From UBA1227 sp963629305 (GTDB taxonomy: Bacteria; Bacillota; Clostridia; Oscillospirales; Acutalibacteraceae): a stretch of DNA of 64,000 bases. Both the position numbers and the translations under genes were made by a program. The stretch is taken from the NCBI GenBank assembly GCA_963629305.1, contig CAVGIJ010000008.1, forward strand, positions 23,345 to 87,344, given 5' to 3'. Below are positions 33,539 through 42,951 of this stretch, in pieces (within the stretch, counting starts at the first letter, position 1; each line of letters opens with the position of its first letter). A model generated the notes under the pieces. That model had not been told where the DNA came from. It worked only from the letters and a program-made list of their open reading frames with translations, and did not search any database.

Positions 33539-33580
33539 AGGCGGGGCGCCTTTTTCGGACGCTCCGCCTGCAATTTGTTT
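33539..33580 (+). terminator. Attenuating hairpin between the binding protein and ATPase genes
   Basis: GGCGGGGCG pairs with CGCTCCGCC across 33541-33570 with one mismatch; the T tail is loose (TTTGTTTTT). It likely reduces readthrough into the ATPase gene. Confidence 0.6.
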
Positions 33581-33702
33581 TTAAAGCATTTAAAGCAATT
33601 TTTATTACATCTCATTTACGTATTCACGGCAGCTTTAAAAGGTATAACACACTTTGAAAAACGGTGTTACGGCTTTTAAAATTGCCGAAGGGGGAATTTT
33701 CA

Positions 33703-35241
33703 GTGGAGACATGTCCGGCAATAGAACTTAAAAACATAACCAAAACATTTGGCCCGGTTGTTGCGAATAAGGACGTATGCCTTACCGTGAATCGCGGAGA
33801 GATACTTTCAATTCTCGGCGAAAACGGAAGCGGTAAAACTACTCTTATGAACATGCTGTCCGGAATATACTTTCCGGATTACGGTCAGATATTCATTGAC
33901 GGAAAAGAAGTTGTTATAAAATCTCCTAAAGACGCGTTTGATCACAAAATAGGAATGATTCATCAGCACTTCAAGCTTGTCGATGTATTTACGGCAGCCG
34001 AAAATATCGTTCTGGGACTTGAGGATGACGGCAAATATAACATAAAAAAATCATCGGAAAAGATCGCTGAAATTGCAGCTAACTACGGCTTTGAAATTGA
34101 TCCGAATAAAAAAATCTATCAAATGTCCGTTTCCGAAAAGCAGACTGTTGAAATAATAAAGGTTCTTTACAGAGGAGCCGATATACTTATACTTGACGAA
34201 CCTACGGCAGTTCTCACTCCGCAGGAAACACTTAAGCTTTTTGATGTTCTCAGAAGAATGAGAAACGACGGCAAGGCTATCATTATCATAACACATAAGC
34301 TTCATGAGGTTTTATCACTCTCAGACCGTGTTGCCGTTTTAAGAAAGGGCGAGTACATCGGTACGGTTAACACGGCAGAGACGAATGAGTCCGAACTTAC
34401 GGAAATGATGGTAGGTAAGAAAATTACCCTGAATATTGAGAGAAGCGAACCGGAAAACCCCGTAGACAGGCTTGTTGTAAAAGGCCTCAACTGTATAAAC
34501 CGTGACGGTGTAAAAGTTCTCAGCGACATATCATTTACGGCAAAATCCGGTGAGATATTGGGATTTGCGGGTATTGCGGGTTCGGGCCAGCGAGAACTCC
34601 TTGAGTCTATTGCCGGCTTGCAAAAGCTCAGCGGCGGTGAGGTTATTTACAATAACCCGAAAACCGGTAAGGCTGAAAATCTTCGAAACAAAACTCCCAT
34701 GCAAATAAGGGAACTCGGCGTAAGACTTTCATTTGTACCTGAAGACAGACTCGGTATGGGCCTTGTAGGAAACATGGATATCATTGACAATATGATGCTC
34801 AGAAGCTACAAAAAAGGTCATACCGCTTTTCTTGAAAGAAAAGAACCGAAGTCACTTGCCGAAAAGATAATTGATGAGCTTGAGGTTGTGACTCCGAGTG
34901 CATCGACTCCTGTAAGGAGACTTTCGGGAGGAAACGTTCAAAAGGTTCTCGTAGGACGTGAAATTGCGGCGTCTCCCACAGTTCTTATGGCTGCATATCC
35001 AGTGCGCGGACTTGACATAAATTCATCTTATGTTATCTATAATCTTCTCAATGAGCAGAAGAAAAACGGCGTTGCCGTAATTTTTGTCGGAGAAGACTTG
35101 GACGTTTTAATTGAACTTTGTGACCGTATAGTTGTCCTCGGCTCGGGAAAAATAACCGGAATCGTTGACGGCAGAACGGCTACAAAGGAAGAAATCGGAT
35201 TGCTTATGACAAAAAGCACAGGTGAGGGGGATGAAAACTGA
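33703..35241 (+). CDS. Nucleoside ABC transporter ATP-binding protein (tandem ATPase domains)
   Basis: A 512-residue ATPase with two domains, as in NupO/YufO-type nucleoside and sugar importers. Domain 1 has Walker A GENGSGKTTL, signature MSVSEKQTVEI and Walker B LILDEPTAVL. Domain 2 has GIAGSGQREL in place of Walker A, signature RLSGGNVQKV and AAYPVRGLD in place of Walker B, so the second site looks degenerate, as is normal in this subfamily. I chose GTG 33703 because AAGGGGG is eight bases upstream; the in-frame GTG at 33664 has no site. It overlaps the next gene by one base. Confidence 0.94.
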   Translation: METCPAIELKNITKTFGPVVANKDVCLTVNRGEILSILGENGSGKTTLMNMLSGIYFPDYGQIFIDGKEVVIKSPKDAFDHKIGMIHQHFKLVDVFTAAENIVLGLEDDGKYNIKKSSEKIAEIAANYGFEIDPNKKIYQMSVSEKQTVEIIKVLYRGADILILDEPTAVLTPQETLKLFDVLRRMRNDGKAIIIITHKLHEVLSLSDRVAVLRKGEYIGTVNTAETNESELTEMMVGKKITLNIERSEPENPVDRLVVKGLNCINRDGVKVLSDISFTAKSGEILGFAGIAGSGQRELLESIAGLQKLSGGEVIYNNPKTGKAENLRNKTPMQIRELGVRLSFVPEDRLGMGLVGNMDIIDNMMLRSYKKGHTAFLERKEPKSLAEKIIDELEVVTPSASTPVRRLSGGNVQKVLVGREIAASPTVLMAAYPVRGLDINSSYVIYNLLNEQKKNGVAVIFVGEDLDVLIELCDRIVVLGSGKITGIVDGRTATKEEIGLLMTKSTGEGDEN

Positions 35242-36353
35242 TGGCAAAAGAGGAAAAAACAGTTAAAGAACCTCTGTTTCATGTTGTTAAAAGAGATAAA
35301 CCGGTATGGTGGAAGAGTTGGGGTATTCGTATTCTCTCCGTAATTTTCGCATTTGCCGTTTGCTCCGTGATTATCCTCGTATTTACGGGAGATGACCCAT
35401 TTAAGGTTTTCCTTACAATGATTGACGGAGCTTTCGGAACAGAACGCCGTATATGGAGTTTGCTTCAAGCGGTTGCAATGCTTCTTTGTGTTGCTCTTGC
35501 CGTTACACCGGCATTCAAAATGAAATTCTGGAATATCGGTGCTGAAGGACAGGCTCTTATGGGCGGATTCGCCGCTGCAACTTGTATGATTTTTCTCGGT
35601 GACAAGATGCCGACACCGCTCCTCCTTATAGTGATACTTGCGGCATCAATTATTGCCGGTGCTGTATGGGCGGTTGTTCCCGCGTATTTCAAGGCGAGAT
35701 TCGGAACAAATGAAACATTGTTTACGCTTATGATGAACTATATTGCCATTCAGATTGTTTCATATTTCGTATATATCTGGGCAAATCCGGCCGGTTCAGG
35801 TAAGATAGGCGTTATCAATCCCGATACACAATCAGGGTGGCTTCCTGTCATAGCCGATAAGTCATATCTTATGAATATCCTTATTGTTTTTGCACTCACG
35901 TTTGTTATGTATATCTACCTTAAGTATTCAAAGCACGGCTATGAGATTTCCGTTGTGGGAGAAAGTCAGAATACCGCAAGGTATATCGGAATAAACGTAA
36001 AAAAAGTTATTGTGAGAACGATGATTCTCTCCGGTGCTCTCTGCGGTATTGCAGGATTCCTTCTTGTATGCGGAACTGACCACACCATAACAAGAGATAC
36101 CATTTCAGGACGCGGATTTACCGCTATCATGGTTTCGTGGCTTGCAAAATTCAATCCTATTTTTATGATTCTTACATCGCTTCTCATAGTGTTCTTCGAA
36201 AAGGGCGCGACGGAGATATCCACTCAGTTCGGACTTAACGATTCATTCTCGGAGATTATCTCCGGTATAGTAATTTTCTTCATCATAGGCTCTGAATTTT
36301 TTATCAATTATAAAATTAAATTCAGAGAGAAAAAGGAGGAGGCAGGCAAATGA
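35241..36353 (+). CDS. Nucleoside ABC transporter permease (NupP/YufP-like)
   Basis: A 370-residue permease of the branched-chain amino acid/sugar type with about ten helices. The sequence MKFWNIGAEGQALMGGFAA and GYEISVVGESQNTARYIGINVKKVI are the conserved motifs of this class. Its start codon overlaps the ATPase stop and its end overlaps the second permease by four bases (ATGA), so the operon is tightly coupled. Confidence 0.94.
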   Translation: MAKEEKTVKEPLFHVVKRDKPVWWKSWGIRILSVIFAFAVCSVIILVFTGDDPFKVFLTMIDGAFGTERRIWSLLQAVAMLLCVALAVTPAFKMKFWNIGAEGQALMGGFAAATCMIFLGDKMPTPLLLIVILAASIIAGAVWAVVPAYFKARFGTNETLFTLMMNYIAIQIVSYFVYIWANPAGSGKIGVINPDTQSGWLPVIADKSYLMNILIVFALTFVMYIYLKYSKHGYEISVVGESQNTARYIGINVKKVIVRTMILSGALCGIAGFLLVCGTDHTITRDTISGRGFTAIMVSWLAKFNPIFMILTSLLIVFFEKGATEISTQFGLNDSFSEIISGIVIFFIIGSEFFINYKIKFREKKEEAGK

Positions 36354-37339
36354 TAGTTCAATTTATTCAACGTGCGGTCATGCAGGGCGTTCCTCTTCTT
36401 TTCGGAGCTACGGGAGAAATCCTTACGGAAAAATCCGGTCATCTGAATCTCGGTATCCCGGGAATCATGTATGTCGGGGGAATAAGCGGAGTAATCGGTG
36501 CTTTTCTCTATGAGAATGCCGTCGGAGCTGAAAACATAGTTCCGTTCCTTGCGGTTATAATACCACTCCTTTCATCAATGCTCGGTTCGCTTTTTATGGG
36601 ACTTATTTATTGTGTGCTTACGGTTACTTTAAGGGCAAATCAAAATGTTACGGGTCTTGCTCTTACAACATTCGGTGTAGGCTTCGGTAACTTCTTCGGG
36701 GGATCTCTCATAAAGCTTACAAATTCCGAGCTTCCGTCAATAACACTCTCGGCAACATCCAACTGCTTTAGAAAGACTTTGCCCATTGCGGATAAGCTCG
36801 GATGGTTTGGCGATGTATTTTTGTCCTACAGTTTTCTTGCATATGTATCCGTTGTTGTAGCGCTTGCGGCTGCATATGTTCTCGGACATACACGTACCGG
36901 ACTTCATCTTCGCGCAGTCGGAGAGAACCCGGCGACTGCCGATGCGGCCGGCATAAATGTTAACCGCTACAAGTATGCCGCAACTTGCATCGGCTCCGTA
37001 ATTGCGGGCCTCGGCGGACTTTACTATGTAATGGACTATGCAAACGGTATTTGGTCAAACAATGCATTCGGTGACAGAGGATGGCTTGCGGTTGCAATCG
37101 TTATTTTCTCTATTTGGAAACCGAATGTTGCCGTTCCGGCATCGTTCCTTTTCGGCGGATTATTTATAGTACACAATTATCTTACCTTCCTCGGGCTCGG
37201 TGTTGCCACACAGGAACTTTTCAAAATGATTCCGTATGTTGTAACGCTTGTAATTCTTATAGTTACAAGTATGCGTCAGCGCCGTGAAAGTCAACCGCCT
37301 CAGGCACTCGGACTTTCTTATTTCAGAGAAGAAAGATAA
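36350..37339 (+). CDS. Nucleoside ABC transporter permease (NupQ/YufQ-like)
   Basis: A 329-residue second permease. Family motifs are EKSGHLNLGIPGIMYVGG and GLHLRAVGENPATADAAGINVNRYKY. It pairs with the previous permease to make the membrane channel. It is the last gene of the xpt-bmp-nup operon and is closed by a strong terminator. Confidence 0.94.
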   Translation: MIVQFIQRAVMQGVPLLFGATGEILTEKSGHLNLGIPGIMYVGGISGVIGAFLYENAVGAENIVPFLAVIIPLLSSMLGSLFMGLIYCVLTVTLRANQNVTGLALTTFGVGFGNFFGGSLIKLTNSELPSITLSATSNCFRKTLPIADKLGWFGDVFLSYSFLAYVSVVVALAAAYVLGHTRTGLHLRAVGENPATADAAGINVNRYKYAATCIGSVIAGLGGLYYVMDYANGIWSNNAFGDRGWLAVAIVIFSIWKPNVAVPASFLFGGLFIVHNYLTFLGLGVATQELFKMIPYVVTLVILIVTSMRQRRESQPPQALGLSYFREER

Positions 37340-37356
37340 GTGTTTAACCGAAAACA

Positions 37357-37398
37357 AATAAGTCGCAACACATGATTTCGTGTGTTGCGACTTTCTCT
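37357..37398. terminator. Bidirectional terminator between the nucleoside transporter and the CheY-like gene
   Basis: AAGTCGCAACACATG pairs with CGTGTGTTGCGACTT, with A-rich and T-rich flanks for the converging transcripts. Confidence 0.93.
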
Positions 37399-37425
37399 TA
37401 TTTCCTATTGACTTTGTATGAGTAT

Positions 37426-37797
37426 TCAGCTGCCTAGATCCACAAACTGTGAAACTGCCTGTATGACACGTTCGGGTTTGAATGGTTTCATGATAAAGTC
37501 ATCTGCGCCGACTTCAAAGCATTCCGAAACAACATCTTCCTGCCCCATTGATGAACACATAATTACCTTGGCATCCGGGTTGATATTTTTTATTTCAGTA
37601 AGTGCGTGGATTCCGTCCATGTCAGGCATGGTTACGTCGAGGAGGACAAGCTTTGGACGTTCAACCTTGAAAAGGTTTATAGTCTCTATGCCGTTCTTTG
37701 CCTCGACAGTGTTTACATAGCCTGCCTGATTCAAAATATCCTTGAGCATTATCCTCATGAAAGATGCATCGTCAGCTATCAGTATTTTATGTGGCAT
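37426..37797 (-). CDS. CheY-like single-domain response regulator
   Basis: A 123-residue receiver without output domain. ILIADDASFMR carries the acidic pair, LLDVTMPDMDG the acceptor Asp, MCSSMG the switch Ser/Thr position, and IMKPFKPERV the conserved Lys-Pro. ATG 37797 is preferred over the in-frame GTG at 37806 because GGCGG lies at proper distance; the start overlaps the CheA-like gene by 11 bases. It is probably the phosphate acceptor of that kinase. Confidence 0.9.
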   Translation of the reverse strand: MPHKILIADDASFMRIMLKDILNQAGYVNTVEAKNGIETINLFKVERPKLVLLDVTMPDMDGIHALTEIKNINPDAKVIMCSSMGQEDVVSECFEVGADDFIMKPFKPERVIQAVSQFVDLGS

Positions 37798-38824
37798 CCT
37801 TTTCACCGCCTTTTGTCCGTTTCTTTATTTCGGCAATCTGTGATTTTTCATCTATGGGGAAGGTGAGCGTTATCGAAAAACCGTCCGTTATACCTGTGTT
37901 TATAATTATTGATCCGCCCATGTCTTTGGCGGTTGATTTGATGATATCCATTCCCACTCCGCGGCCTGAATATTTGTTGGGTTTGTCCTTTGTGGTAAAG
38001 CCGTTTTCCATTATCAGTGTTGCTGCCTCATGAGGCTTGTACTGCTCACGCGGCTTCTTCAGCATATGCAGATTGTCCGCGTGTCGGAGGATGTTTTTCA
38101 GATTCAGAGTTTCACCGTCATTGAAAATGGTTATAAACATAATGTTGCCTTCAATGCCGTATGTTACGGTTATTACGCCGATTTCCGGCTTTCCTTTTTT
38201 TATCCTTACTTCCGGGGTTTCAATGCCGTGATCAACGGCGTTTCTTATTATCTGTGTGAGTGGCCCGGAAAGTCTTGTTAGTATGTGACGGTCAACGTAC
38301 AGCGTATTGCCCACAAAGTCGAGTTTAACTTTTTTCCCGAGATCTTCTGACATTTCTTTAATGATATTTTCAAACGGCAGCTTGAATGCTTCAAACGGCA
38401 TCATCTGAGTTATCGGCGCTGCTTCTTTAAAATCAATTTCGTTTACAAGAGTGTTGAGTTCTCCTTCAAATTCGCATGTTGAATTTTCCACTGAATTTTT
38501 TGTAAGGAGGTTCAGCCTTGACCTGAAAAAATACTCCGAGCGGAACATGAGATTGATTATGGATTTTGCAGAGAGCGAGTCTATGCCGTGCTTCCTGAGG
38601 TAGGACATGACATTTTCCATTTTGTAGGATACATCGACGGTCTTGTTGTCATTTAGAACTATAGCGGATGCTTTTATCGTATGGAAAATACGAAAAAGAG
38701 CATCAACACTCTCCTTGTCAAGAGTGCCGACGCTGTTTCTTTTTTTCAGTATACCGTCCATTTCATTGATGAGAGCGGTAGTATCATCCACATATGCCTG
38801 TATGAGCTCGTTGTTCATTTGCAT
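37787..38824 (-). CDS. Compact CheA-like histidine kinase (Hpt plus ATPase, no CheW-binding domain)
   Basis: A 345-residue protein. Residues 1-110 are an Hpt domain with His48 in RIFHTIKASA (CheA normally has HSIKGG-like sequence). An intermediate region resembling a short linker follows. From about residue 160 there is a CheA-type HATPase domain: N-box QIIRNAVDHGIETPEVR and G2 GRGVGMDII are intact, but G1 reads FNDGETL instead of DDGxGI. The P5/CheW-like regulatory domain that couples CheA to receptors is absent; the protein stops after TLTFPID. It may be a free-standing kinase for the adjacent CheY-like protein. ATG 38824 follows AAAGG. Confidence 0.82.
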   Translation of the reverse strand: MQMNNELIQAYVDDTTALINEMDGILKKRNSVGTLDKESVDALFRIFHTIKASAIVLNDNKTVDVSYKMENVMSYLRKHGIDSLSAKSIINLMFRSEYFFRSRLNLLTKNSVENSTCEFEGELNTLVNEIDFKEAAPITQMMPFEAFKLPFENIIKEMSEDLGKKVKLDFVGNTLYVDRHILTRLSGPLTQIIRNAVDHGIETPEVRIKKGKPEIGVITVTYGIEGNIMFITIFNDGETLNLKNILRHADNLHMLKKPREQYKPHEAATLIMENGFTTKDKPNKYSGRGVGMDIIKSTAKDMGGSIIINTGITDGFSITLTFPIDEKSQIAEIKKRTKGGEKDAT

Positions 38825-38846
38825 GTGGATCACCTTTTCTGTAAAT

Positions 38847-39932
38847 TTAAGTTTCTATAATACTTGAAATGACCGTATTGAAATACCTCTTGTCAGAGTA
38901 GAGGTCTATTGTTGTACTTGGGTCATCTATGAAGAAAATTTGCGGACGAAGCGGATTCTTCGGATTTTGCTCGAAGACTACCGCAGTGTCACCGTTGCTG
39001 AGCTTTACACAGCTTCCTACCGGATACGGTGAAACACACTTTAGAAATGCTTTTACTACACCGCTGTCGAACTGTCTTCCGGCACTTCCCATGATATACT
39101 CTATTGCTTCGTTCGGCTGGGACGGTGTACGGTATGGTCTCTGTGAGGTCAATGCGTCATAGACGTCGGCACAGGCGATAATCCTGCCGAAGAACGGTAT
39201 GCGCTTTCCTTTTGTATGATAAGGATATCCGCTGCCGTCAATACGTTCGTGATGACTGATGATTCCGTTTAATACGCGTTCCGAAACGAGATTTTTACCC
39301 GCCAGCATATCGTACCCGAGCTTCGGATGAGTTCTTATTATTTGAAATTCTTCATTTGTAAGCTTCGCGGGCTTTTGAATTATTTCAACGGGAATTTTCA
39401 TTTTTCCCAGATCATGAAGCAATGCACAAAGTGCAAGGTCGGACATATCTTTCCTTGAAATTCGGAGCTGCTTTCCTATGGCAATGGAGAGAATTGTTGT
39501 TCCGAGTGAGTGATTGTATGTTGTGTCGTCATAAAGGCGCAGATCGGAAACATCCAGATATATGTTTTTTGAGTCCGCGTCAGTTATTTTGTTTATGAGT
39601 TTTTCAAGGGTCTGGTTTACGTGATCAATGTTGTTGACGTACAGACCTTCCGTTGCTGTTTCGGCAATATCAAAAATTTCTTTAACTCTTTCTATAACCT
39701 CACGCTTTGATTCGTCGTCGACGATATCCGGTTCAAAATCCCGATTGTCGTGTATGTAAACTCCTTGTAAGTCAAGACCTAAAAGTTTCGTAATGGAAGC
39801 CATTTGAAGTGTTTGGCCTTCTTTAAGCATAACAACGTGCCCGGTAAATGTGTCAACGCCGTATACATCTCTTGCGAGTATGGTTCCGGGTTTTAGTTTT
39901 TCTACCGATACGAATTTTATCAATGGTTTCAC
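38847..39932 (-). CDS. HD-GYP domain protein (cyclic di-GMP phosphodiesterase type)
   Basis: A 361-residue cytosolic protein. The first 120 residues are an N-terminal region common in this group (KPGTILARDVYG, then GQTLQMASITKLLGLDL). The HD-GYP domain spans about 135-300: LLHDLGKMKIP, ISHHERIDGSGYPYH, ADVYDALTSQRPYR. A short beta-rich tail follows (YPVGSCVKLSNGDTAVVFEQN), also usual. Catalytic residues are intact. The start may be GTG 39932 or TTG 39923. It heads a three-gene minus-strand operon with the CheA-like and CheY-like genes. Confidence 0.9.
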   Translation of the reverse strand: MKPLIKFVSVEKLKPGTILARDVYGVDTFTGHVVMLKEGQTLQMASITKLLGLDLQGVYIHDNRDFEPDIVDDESKREVIERVKEIFDIAETATEGLYVNNIDHVNQTLEKLINKITDADSKNIYLDVSDLRLYDDTTYNHSLGTTILSIAIGKQLRISRKDMSDLALCALLHDLGKMKIPVEIIQKPAKLTNEEFQIIRTHPKLGYDMLAGKNLVSERVLNGIISHHERIDGSGYPYHTKGKRIPFFGRIIACADVYDALTSQRPYRTPSQPNEAIEYIMGSAGRQFDSGVVKAFLKCVSPYPVGSCVKLSNGDTAVVFEQNPKNPLRPQIFFIDDPSTTIDLYSDKRYFNTVISSIIET

Positions 39933-40010
39933 ATCCCTAAAAAGTCAAAAAGTCCTGTACATAGCACTTAATAAAAGTTGCACATACCACACCAAGCATA
40001 AACTGTTTAT

Positions 40011-40039
40011 ATTTTATAATATTTTTAAAATCAGGTCAA
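40011..40039 (-). promoter_or_regulatory. Promoter of the HD-GYP/CheA-like/CheY-like operon
   Basis: Minus strand TTGACC (40039-40034), 17-base spacer, TAAAAT (40016-40011). Confidence 0.78.
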
Positions 40040-40104
40040 TAGTTTCATTGAAATTGCACAAAATATTCCATTTGTGGAACCAACATTGAAATATATTATT
40101 TTCG

Positions 40105-40134
40105 TTGCACTGAAAGGGGTGTTTGTGGTAATAT
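40105..40134 (+). promoter_or_regulatory. Promoter of the purB-purA-guaA cluster
   Basis: TTGCAC (40105-40110), 18-base spacer, TAATAT (40129-40134). No purine aptamer or obvious PurR box is visible in this leader. Confidence 0.6.
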
Positions 40135-40197
40135 TGTAGCGTTGTTTGATTCATTAAGATGTAATAATTTATAAAGGACGAAAGGCAGTTGCGAAAG

Positions 40198-41631
40198 ATG
40201 CAGAAGAACACCTATGAAACACCGCTAAACTCGAGGTACGCCTCGAAAGAGATGCAGTATATTTTTTCGCCTGATTTTAAATTCAGAACATGGAGAAAAT
40301 TGTGGATAGCACTCGCCGAGTCGGAGATGGAGCTTGGACTTCCGATAACCAAAGAGCAGGTTGATGAGCTTAAACTCCATGCAGATGATATCAATTATGA
40401 GGTCGCAATCGAAAGAGAAAAACTTGTAAGACACGACGTTATGTCACATGTTTACGCATACGGTGTTCTCTGTCCGACGGCAAAGCCCATAATTCATCTT
40501 GGCGCAACTTCATGCTATGTCGGTGACAACACAGACGTTATTACCATGACGGAGGGCCTTAAGCTTATAAGAATAAAGCTTATAAACCTCATGAAGTGTC
40601 TTTCGGATTTCGCCCTCAAATACAAGGACATGCCGTGTCTCGGCTTTACTCATTATCAACCGGCACAGCCGACTACTGTCGGAAAACGTGCATCACTTTG
40701 GCTTCAAGACGTGCTCATGGATTACGGTCAGATAACACATCAGATATCCTCTATGAAACTGCTTGGCTCAAAGGGTACTACCGGTACTCAGGCAAGCTTT
40801 ATGGAGCTCTTTGACGGTGACCACGAGAAAATAAAGGAGCTTGACCGCAAGATTGCCGAAAAGATGGGATTCTCTTCCTGCTTCCCGGTTTCCGGACAAA
40901 CATACTCAAGAAAGCTTGACTACCAAGTACTCAGTGTTCTTTCCGGAATAGCACAGTCCGCTTCAAAGTTTTCTTCGGACCTTCGTCTTCTTCAGCACAT
41001 GAAGGAAATTGAAGAACCGTTTGAGAAAAATCAGATAGGCTCCTCTGCTATGGCGTACAAGAGAAATCCGATGCGCTCCGAGAGAATTGCATCGCTCTCA
41101 AGATACGTTATGACAACTGCACTTAATCCGGCACTTACCGCTTCGGCGCAGTGGTTTGAGAGAACACTTGATGATTCCGCAAACAAGAGAATAAGCGTTG
41201 CAGAGGCATTTCTTGCTACAGACGCTGTTCTCGAACTTTACATAAATGTTGTTTCCGGTCTTGTTGTTTATCCTAAAATGATAGAGAAAAGGCTTCTTTC
41301 AGAACTTCCGTTTATGGCAACCGAAAACATAATGATGGAAGCGGTAAAACGCGGCGGAGACAGACAGGAGCTCCATGAGAGAATAAGAGTTCACTCTATG
41401 GAAGCAGGCAAAGTTGTAAAGGTTTACGGCGGAGAAAACGATCTTCTCTTCCGCATTGCAAATGATCCGGCTTTCGGAATGACACTTCCCGAGCTTGAAT
41501 CCGTTATGGATCCTAAGAATTTTGTCGGACGTGCTCCGCAGCAGACCGAGGAGTTCGTAAATGAGTTTATTAAACCTATTCTTGATGAGAACAGCGATGC
41601 TCTCGGATTGAATGTTGAAATTAATGTTTAA
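40198..41631 (+). CDS. purB: Adenylosuccinate lyase
   Basis: Cleaves adenylosuccinate to AMP and SAICAR to AICAR. The 477-residue protein is of the longer purB type. Signature segments are THYQPAQPTTVGKRASLW, the catalytic-loop SSAMAYKRNPMRSERI and SEVAEAFLA-like SVAEAFLATDAVL. ATG 40198 or an in-frame TTG three codons upstream could be used; AAAGG sites at 40173 and 40181 do not settle it. The 15-base gap to purA points to one transcript with purA and guaA. Confidence 0.96.
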   Translation: MQKNTYETPLNSRYASKEMQYIFSPDFKFRTWRKLWIALAESEMELGLPITKEQVDELKLHADDINYEVAIEREKLVRHDVMSHVYAYGVLCPTAKPIIHLGATSCYVGDNTDVITMTEGLKLIRIKLINLMKCLSDFALKYKDMPCLGFTHYQPAQPTTVGKRASLWLQDVLMDYGQITHQISSMKLLGSKGTTGTQASFMELFDGDHEKIKELDRKIAEKMGFSSCFPVSGQTYSRKLDYQVLSVLSGIAQSASKFSSDLRLLQHMKEIEEPFEKNQIGSSAMAYKRNPMRSERIASLSRYVMTTALNPALTASAQWFERTLDDSANKRISVAEAFLATDAVLELYINVVSGLVVYPKMIEKRLLSELPFMATENIMMEAVKRGGDRQELHERIRVHSMEAGKVVKVYGGENDLLFRIANDPAFGMTLPELESVMDPKNFVGRAPQQTEEFVNEFIKPILDENSDALGLNVEINV

Positions 41632-41646
41632 GAGGTGCTTATAAAC

Positions 41647-42927
41647 ATGGTAAAGGCTATTGTCGGCGCCAACTGGGGCGACGAGGGAAAAGGCAAAATC
41701 ACAGATATGTTTGCAACGGAATCCGATATTGTAATCCGTTTTCAGGGCGGTGCAAATGCGGGACATACGATTATCAATGATTACGGTCGTTTTGCCTTAC
41801 ATACATTGCCGTCCGGCGTATTCAATCAGAATATTGTGAATATTGTCGGAAACGGCATGGCTTTTGATGTTGAAAAGTTTCTTTGCGAAATTGACAGCGT
41901 TGTTAAGGGCGGGGTCCCAATGCCTAAAATAATGATTTCAAACAGAGCTCAGATAGTTATGCCTTATCACGTGCTCTTTGATGTTTATGAAGAGGAGCGT
42001 CTCGGAAAGGCTGCATTTGGTTCGACGAAATCCGGAATTGCACCGTTTTATGCAGATAAATACGCAAAGATTGGTTTTCAAATCTGTGAACTCTATGATG
42101 ATGAGTACCTTAAGGAAAAAATTCACAGGGTTGTTGAGGTGAAAAATCTTCAGCTTGAACATGTTTATCATAAACCTCTTATTTCAGAGGATGAGCTCTT
42201 TGAGACGCTTGTAAAATACAGAGAGGCAATAAGGCCTTATGTTGCGGACACTAACGCATATCTCAGGAAGGCAGTTGCAGACGGCAAGAAGATTTTACTT
42301 GAGGGTCAGCTCGGCACCCTCAAGGACACAGACTCCGGTATTTATCCGATGGTTACATCCAGCTCAACACTTGCCGGATACGGAGCAGTCGGCGCTGCGG
42401 GAATACCGCCGTATGAGATAAAGGAAATTGTGGCGGTTACAAAGGCATATTCAAGCGCCGTAGGTGCAGGAGAATTTGTCTCAGAGATTCTTGATGAGGA
42501 TGAAGCTCAGGAGCTTCGTATACACGGAGGCGACAAGGGTGAATTCGGAGCGACAACAGGCAGACCGCGCCGTGTGGGTTGGTTTGACGCAGTTGCTTCA
42601 CGTTACGGTGTAGGGACTCAGGGCGCAACGGAAGTTGTTCTTACCGCACTTGACTGTCTTTCATACCTTGAGGAAATAAAAATATGCGTAGGCTATGAGA
42701 TTGACGGTGAGGTAACACGTGACTTCCCTGTTACTCCGCTCCTCAAAAAAGCAAAGCCCGTATTTAAAACTCTCAAAGGCTGGCACTGTGATATCCGCGG
42801 AATAAAGAATTATGCGGATCTTCCGATTGAAGCACGCGAATACGTTGAGCTTATAGAAAAAGAGCTTGGCGTTCCGATAAAGATGGTTTCAAACGGACCG
42901 AGGAGAGACGAAATAATCATTAAATAA
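41647..42927 (+). CDS. purA: Adenylosuccinate synthetase
   Basis: Joins IMP and aspartate with GTP, the first step to AMP. The 426-residue enzyme starts VKAIVGANWGDEGKGKITD, the GTP-binding loop, and contains GGANAGHTI, FGSTKSGIAPFYADKY and TTTGRPRRVGW-type sequence (GATTGRPRRVGWFDAV). ATG 41647 is set by AGAGGTG; an in-frame GTG at 41635 overlaps that site. Confidence 0.97.
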   Translation: MVKAIVGANWGDEGKGKITDMFATESDIVIRFQGGANAGHTIINDYGRFALHTLPSGVFNQNIVNIVGNGMAFDVEKFLCEIDSVVKGGVPMPKIMISNRAQIVMPYHVLFDVYEEERLGKAAFGSTKSGIAPFYADKYAKIGFQICELYDDEYLKEKIHRVVEVKNLQLEHVYHKPLISEDELFETLVKYREAIRPYVADTNAYLRKAVADGKKILLEGQLGTLKDTDSGIYPMVTSSSTLAGYGAVGAAGIPPYEIKEIVAVTKAYSSAVGAGEFVSEILDEDEAQELRIHGGDKGEFGATTGRPRRVGWFDAVASRYGVGTQGATEVVLTALDCLSYLEEIKICVGYEIDGEVTRDFPVTPLLKKAKPVFKTLKGWHCDIRGIKNYADLPIEAREYVELIEKELGVPIKMVSNGPRRDEIIIK

Positions 42928-42951
42928 ATTGCGACTGGGAGTAAAGAGATA

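Noticed and set aside
37426..39932. A full chemotaxis operon
   Set aside because: No receptor, CheW, CheR, CheB or flagellar gene is present; only kinase-, CheY- and HD-GYP-like genes.
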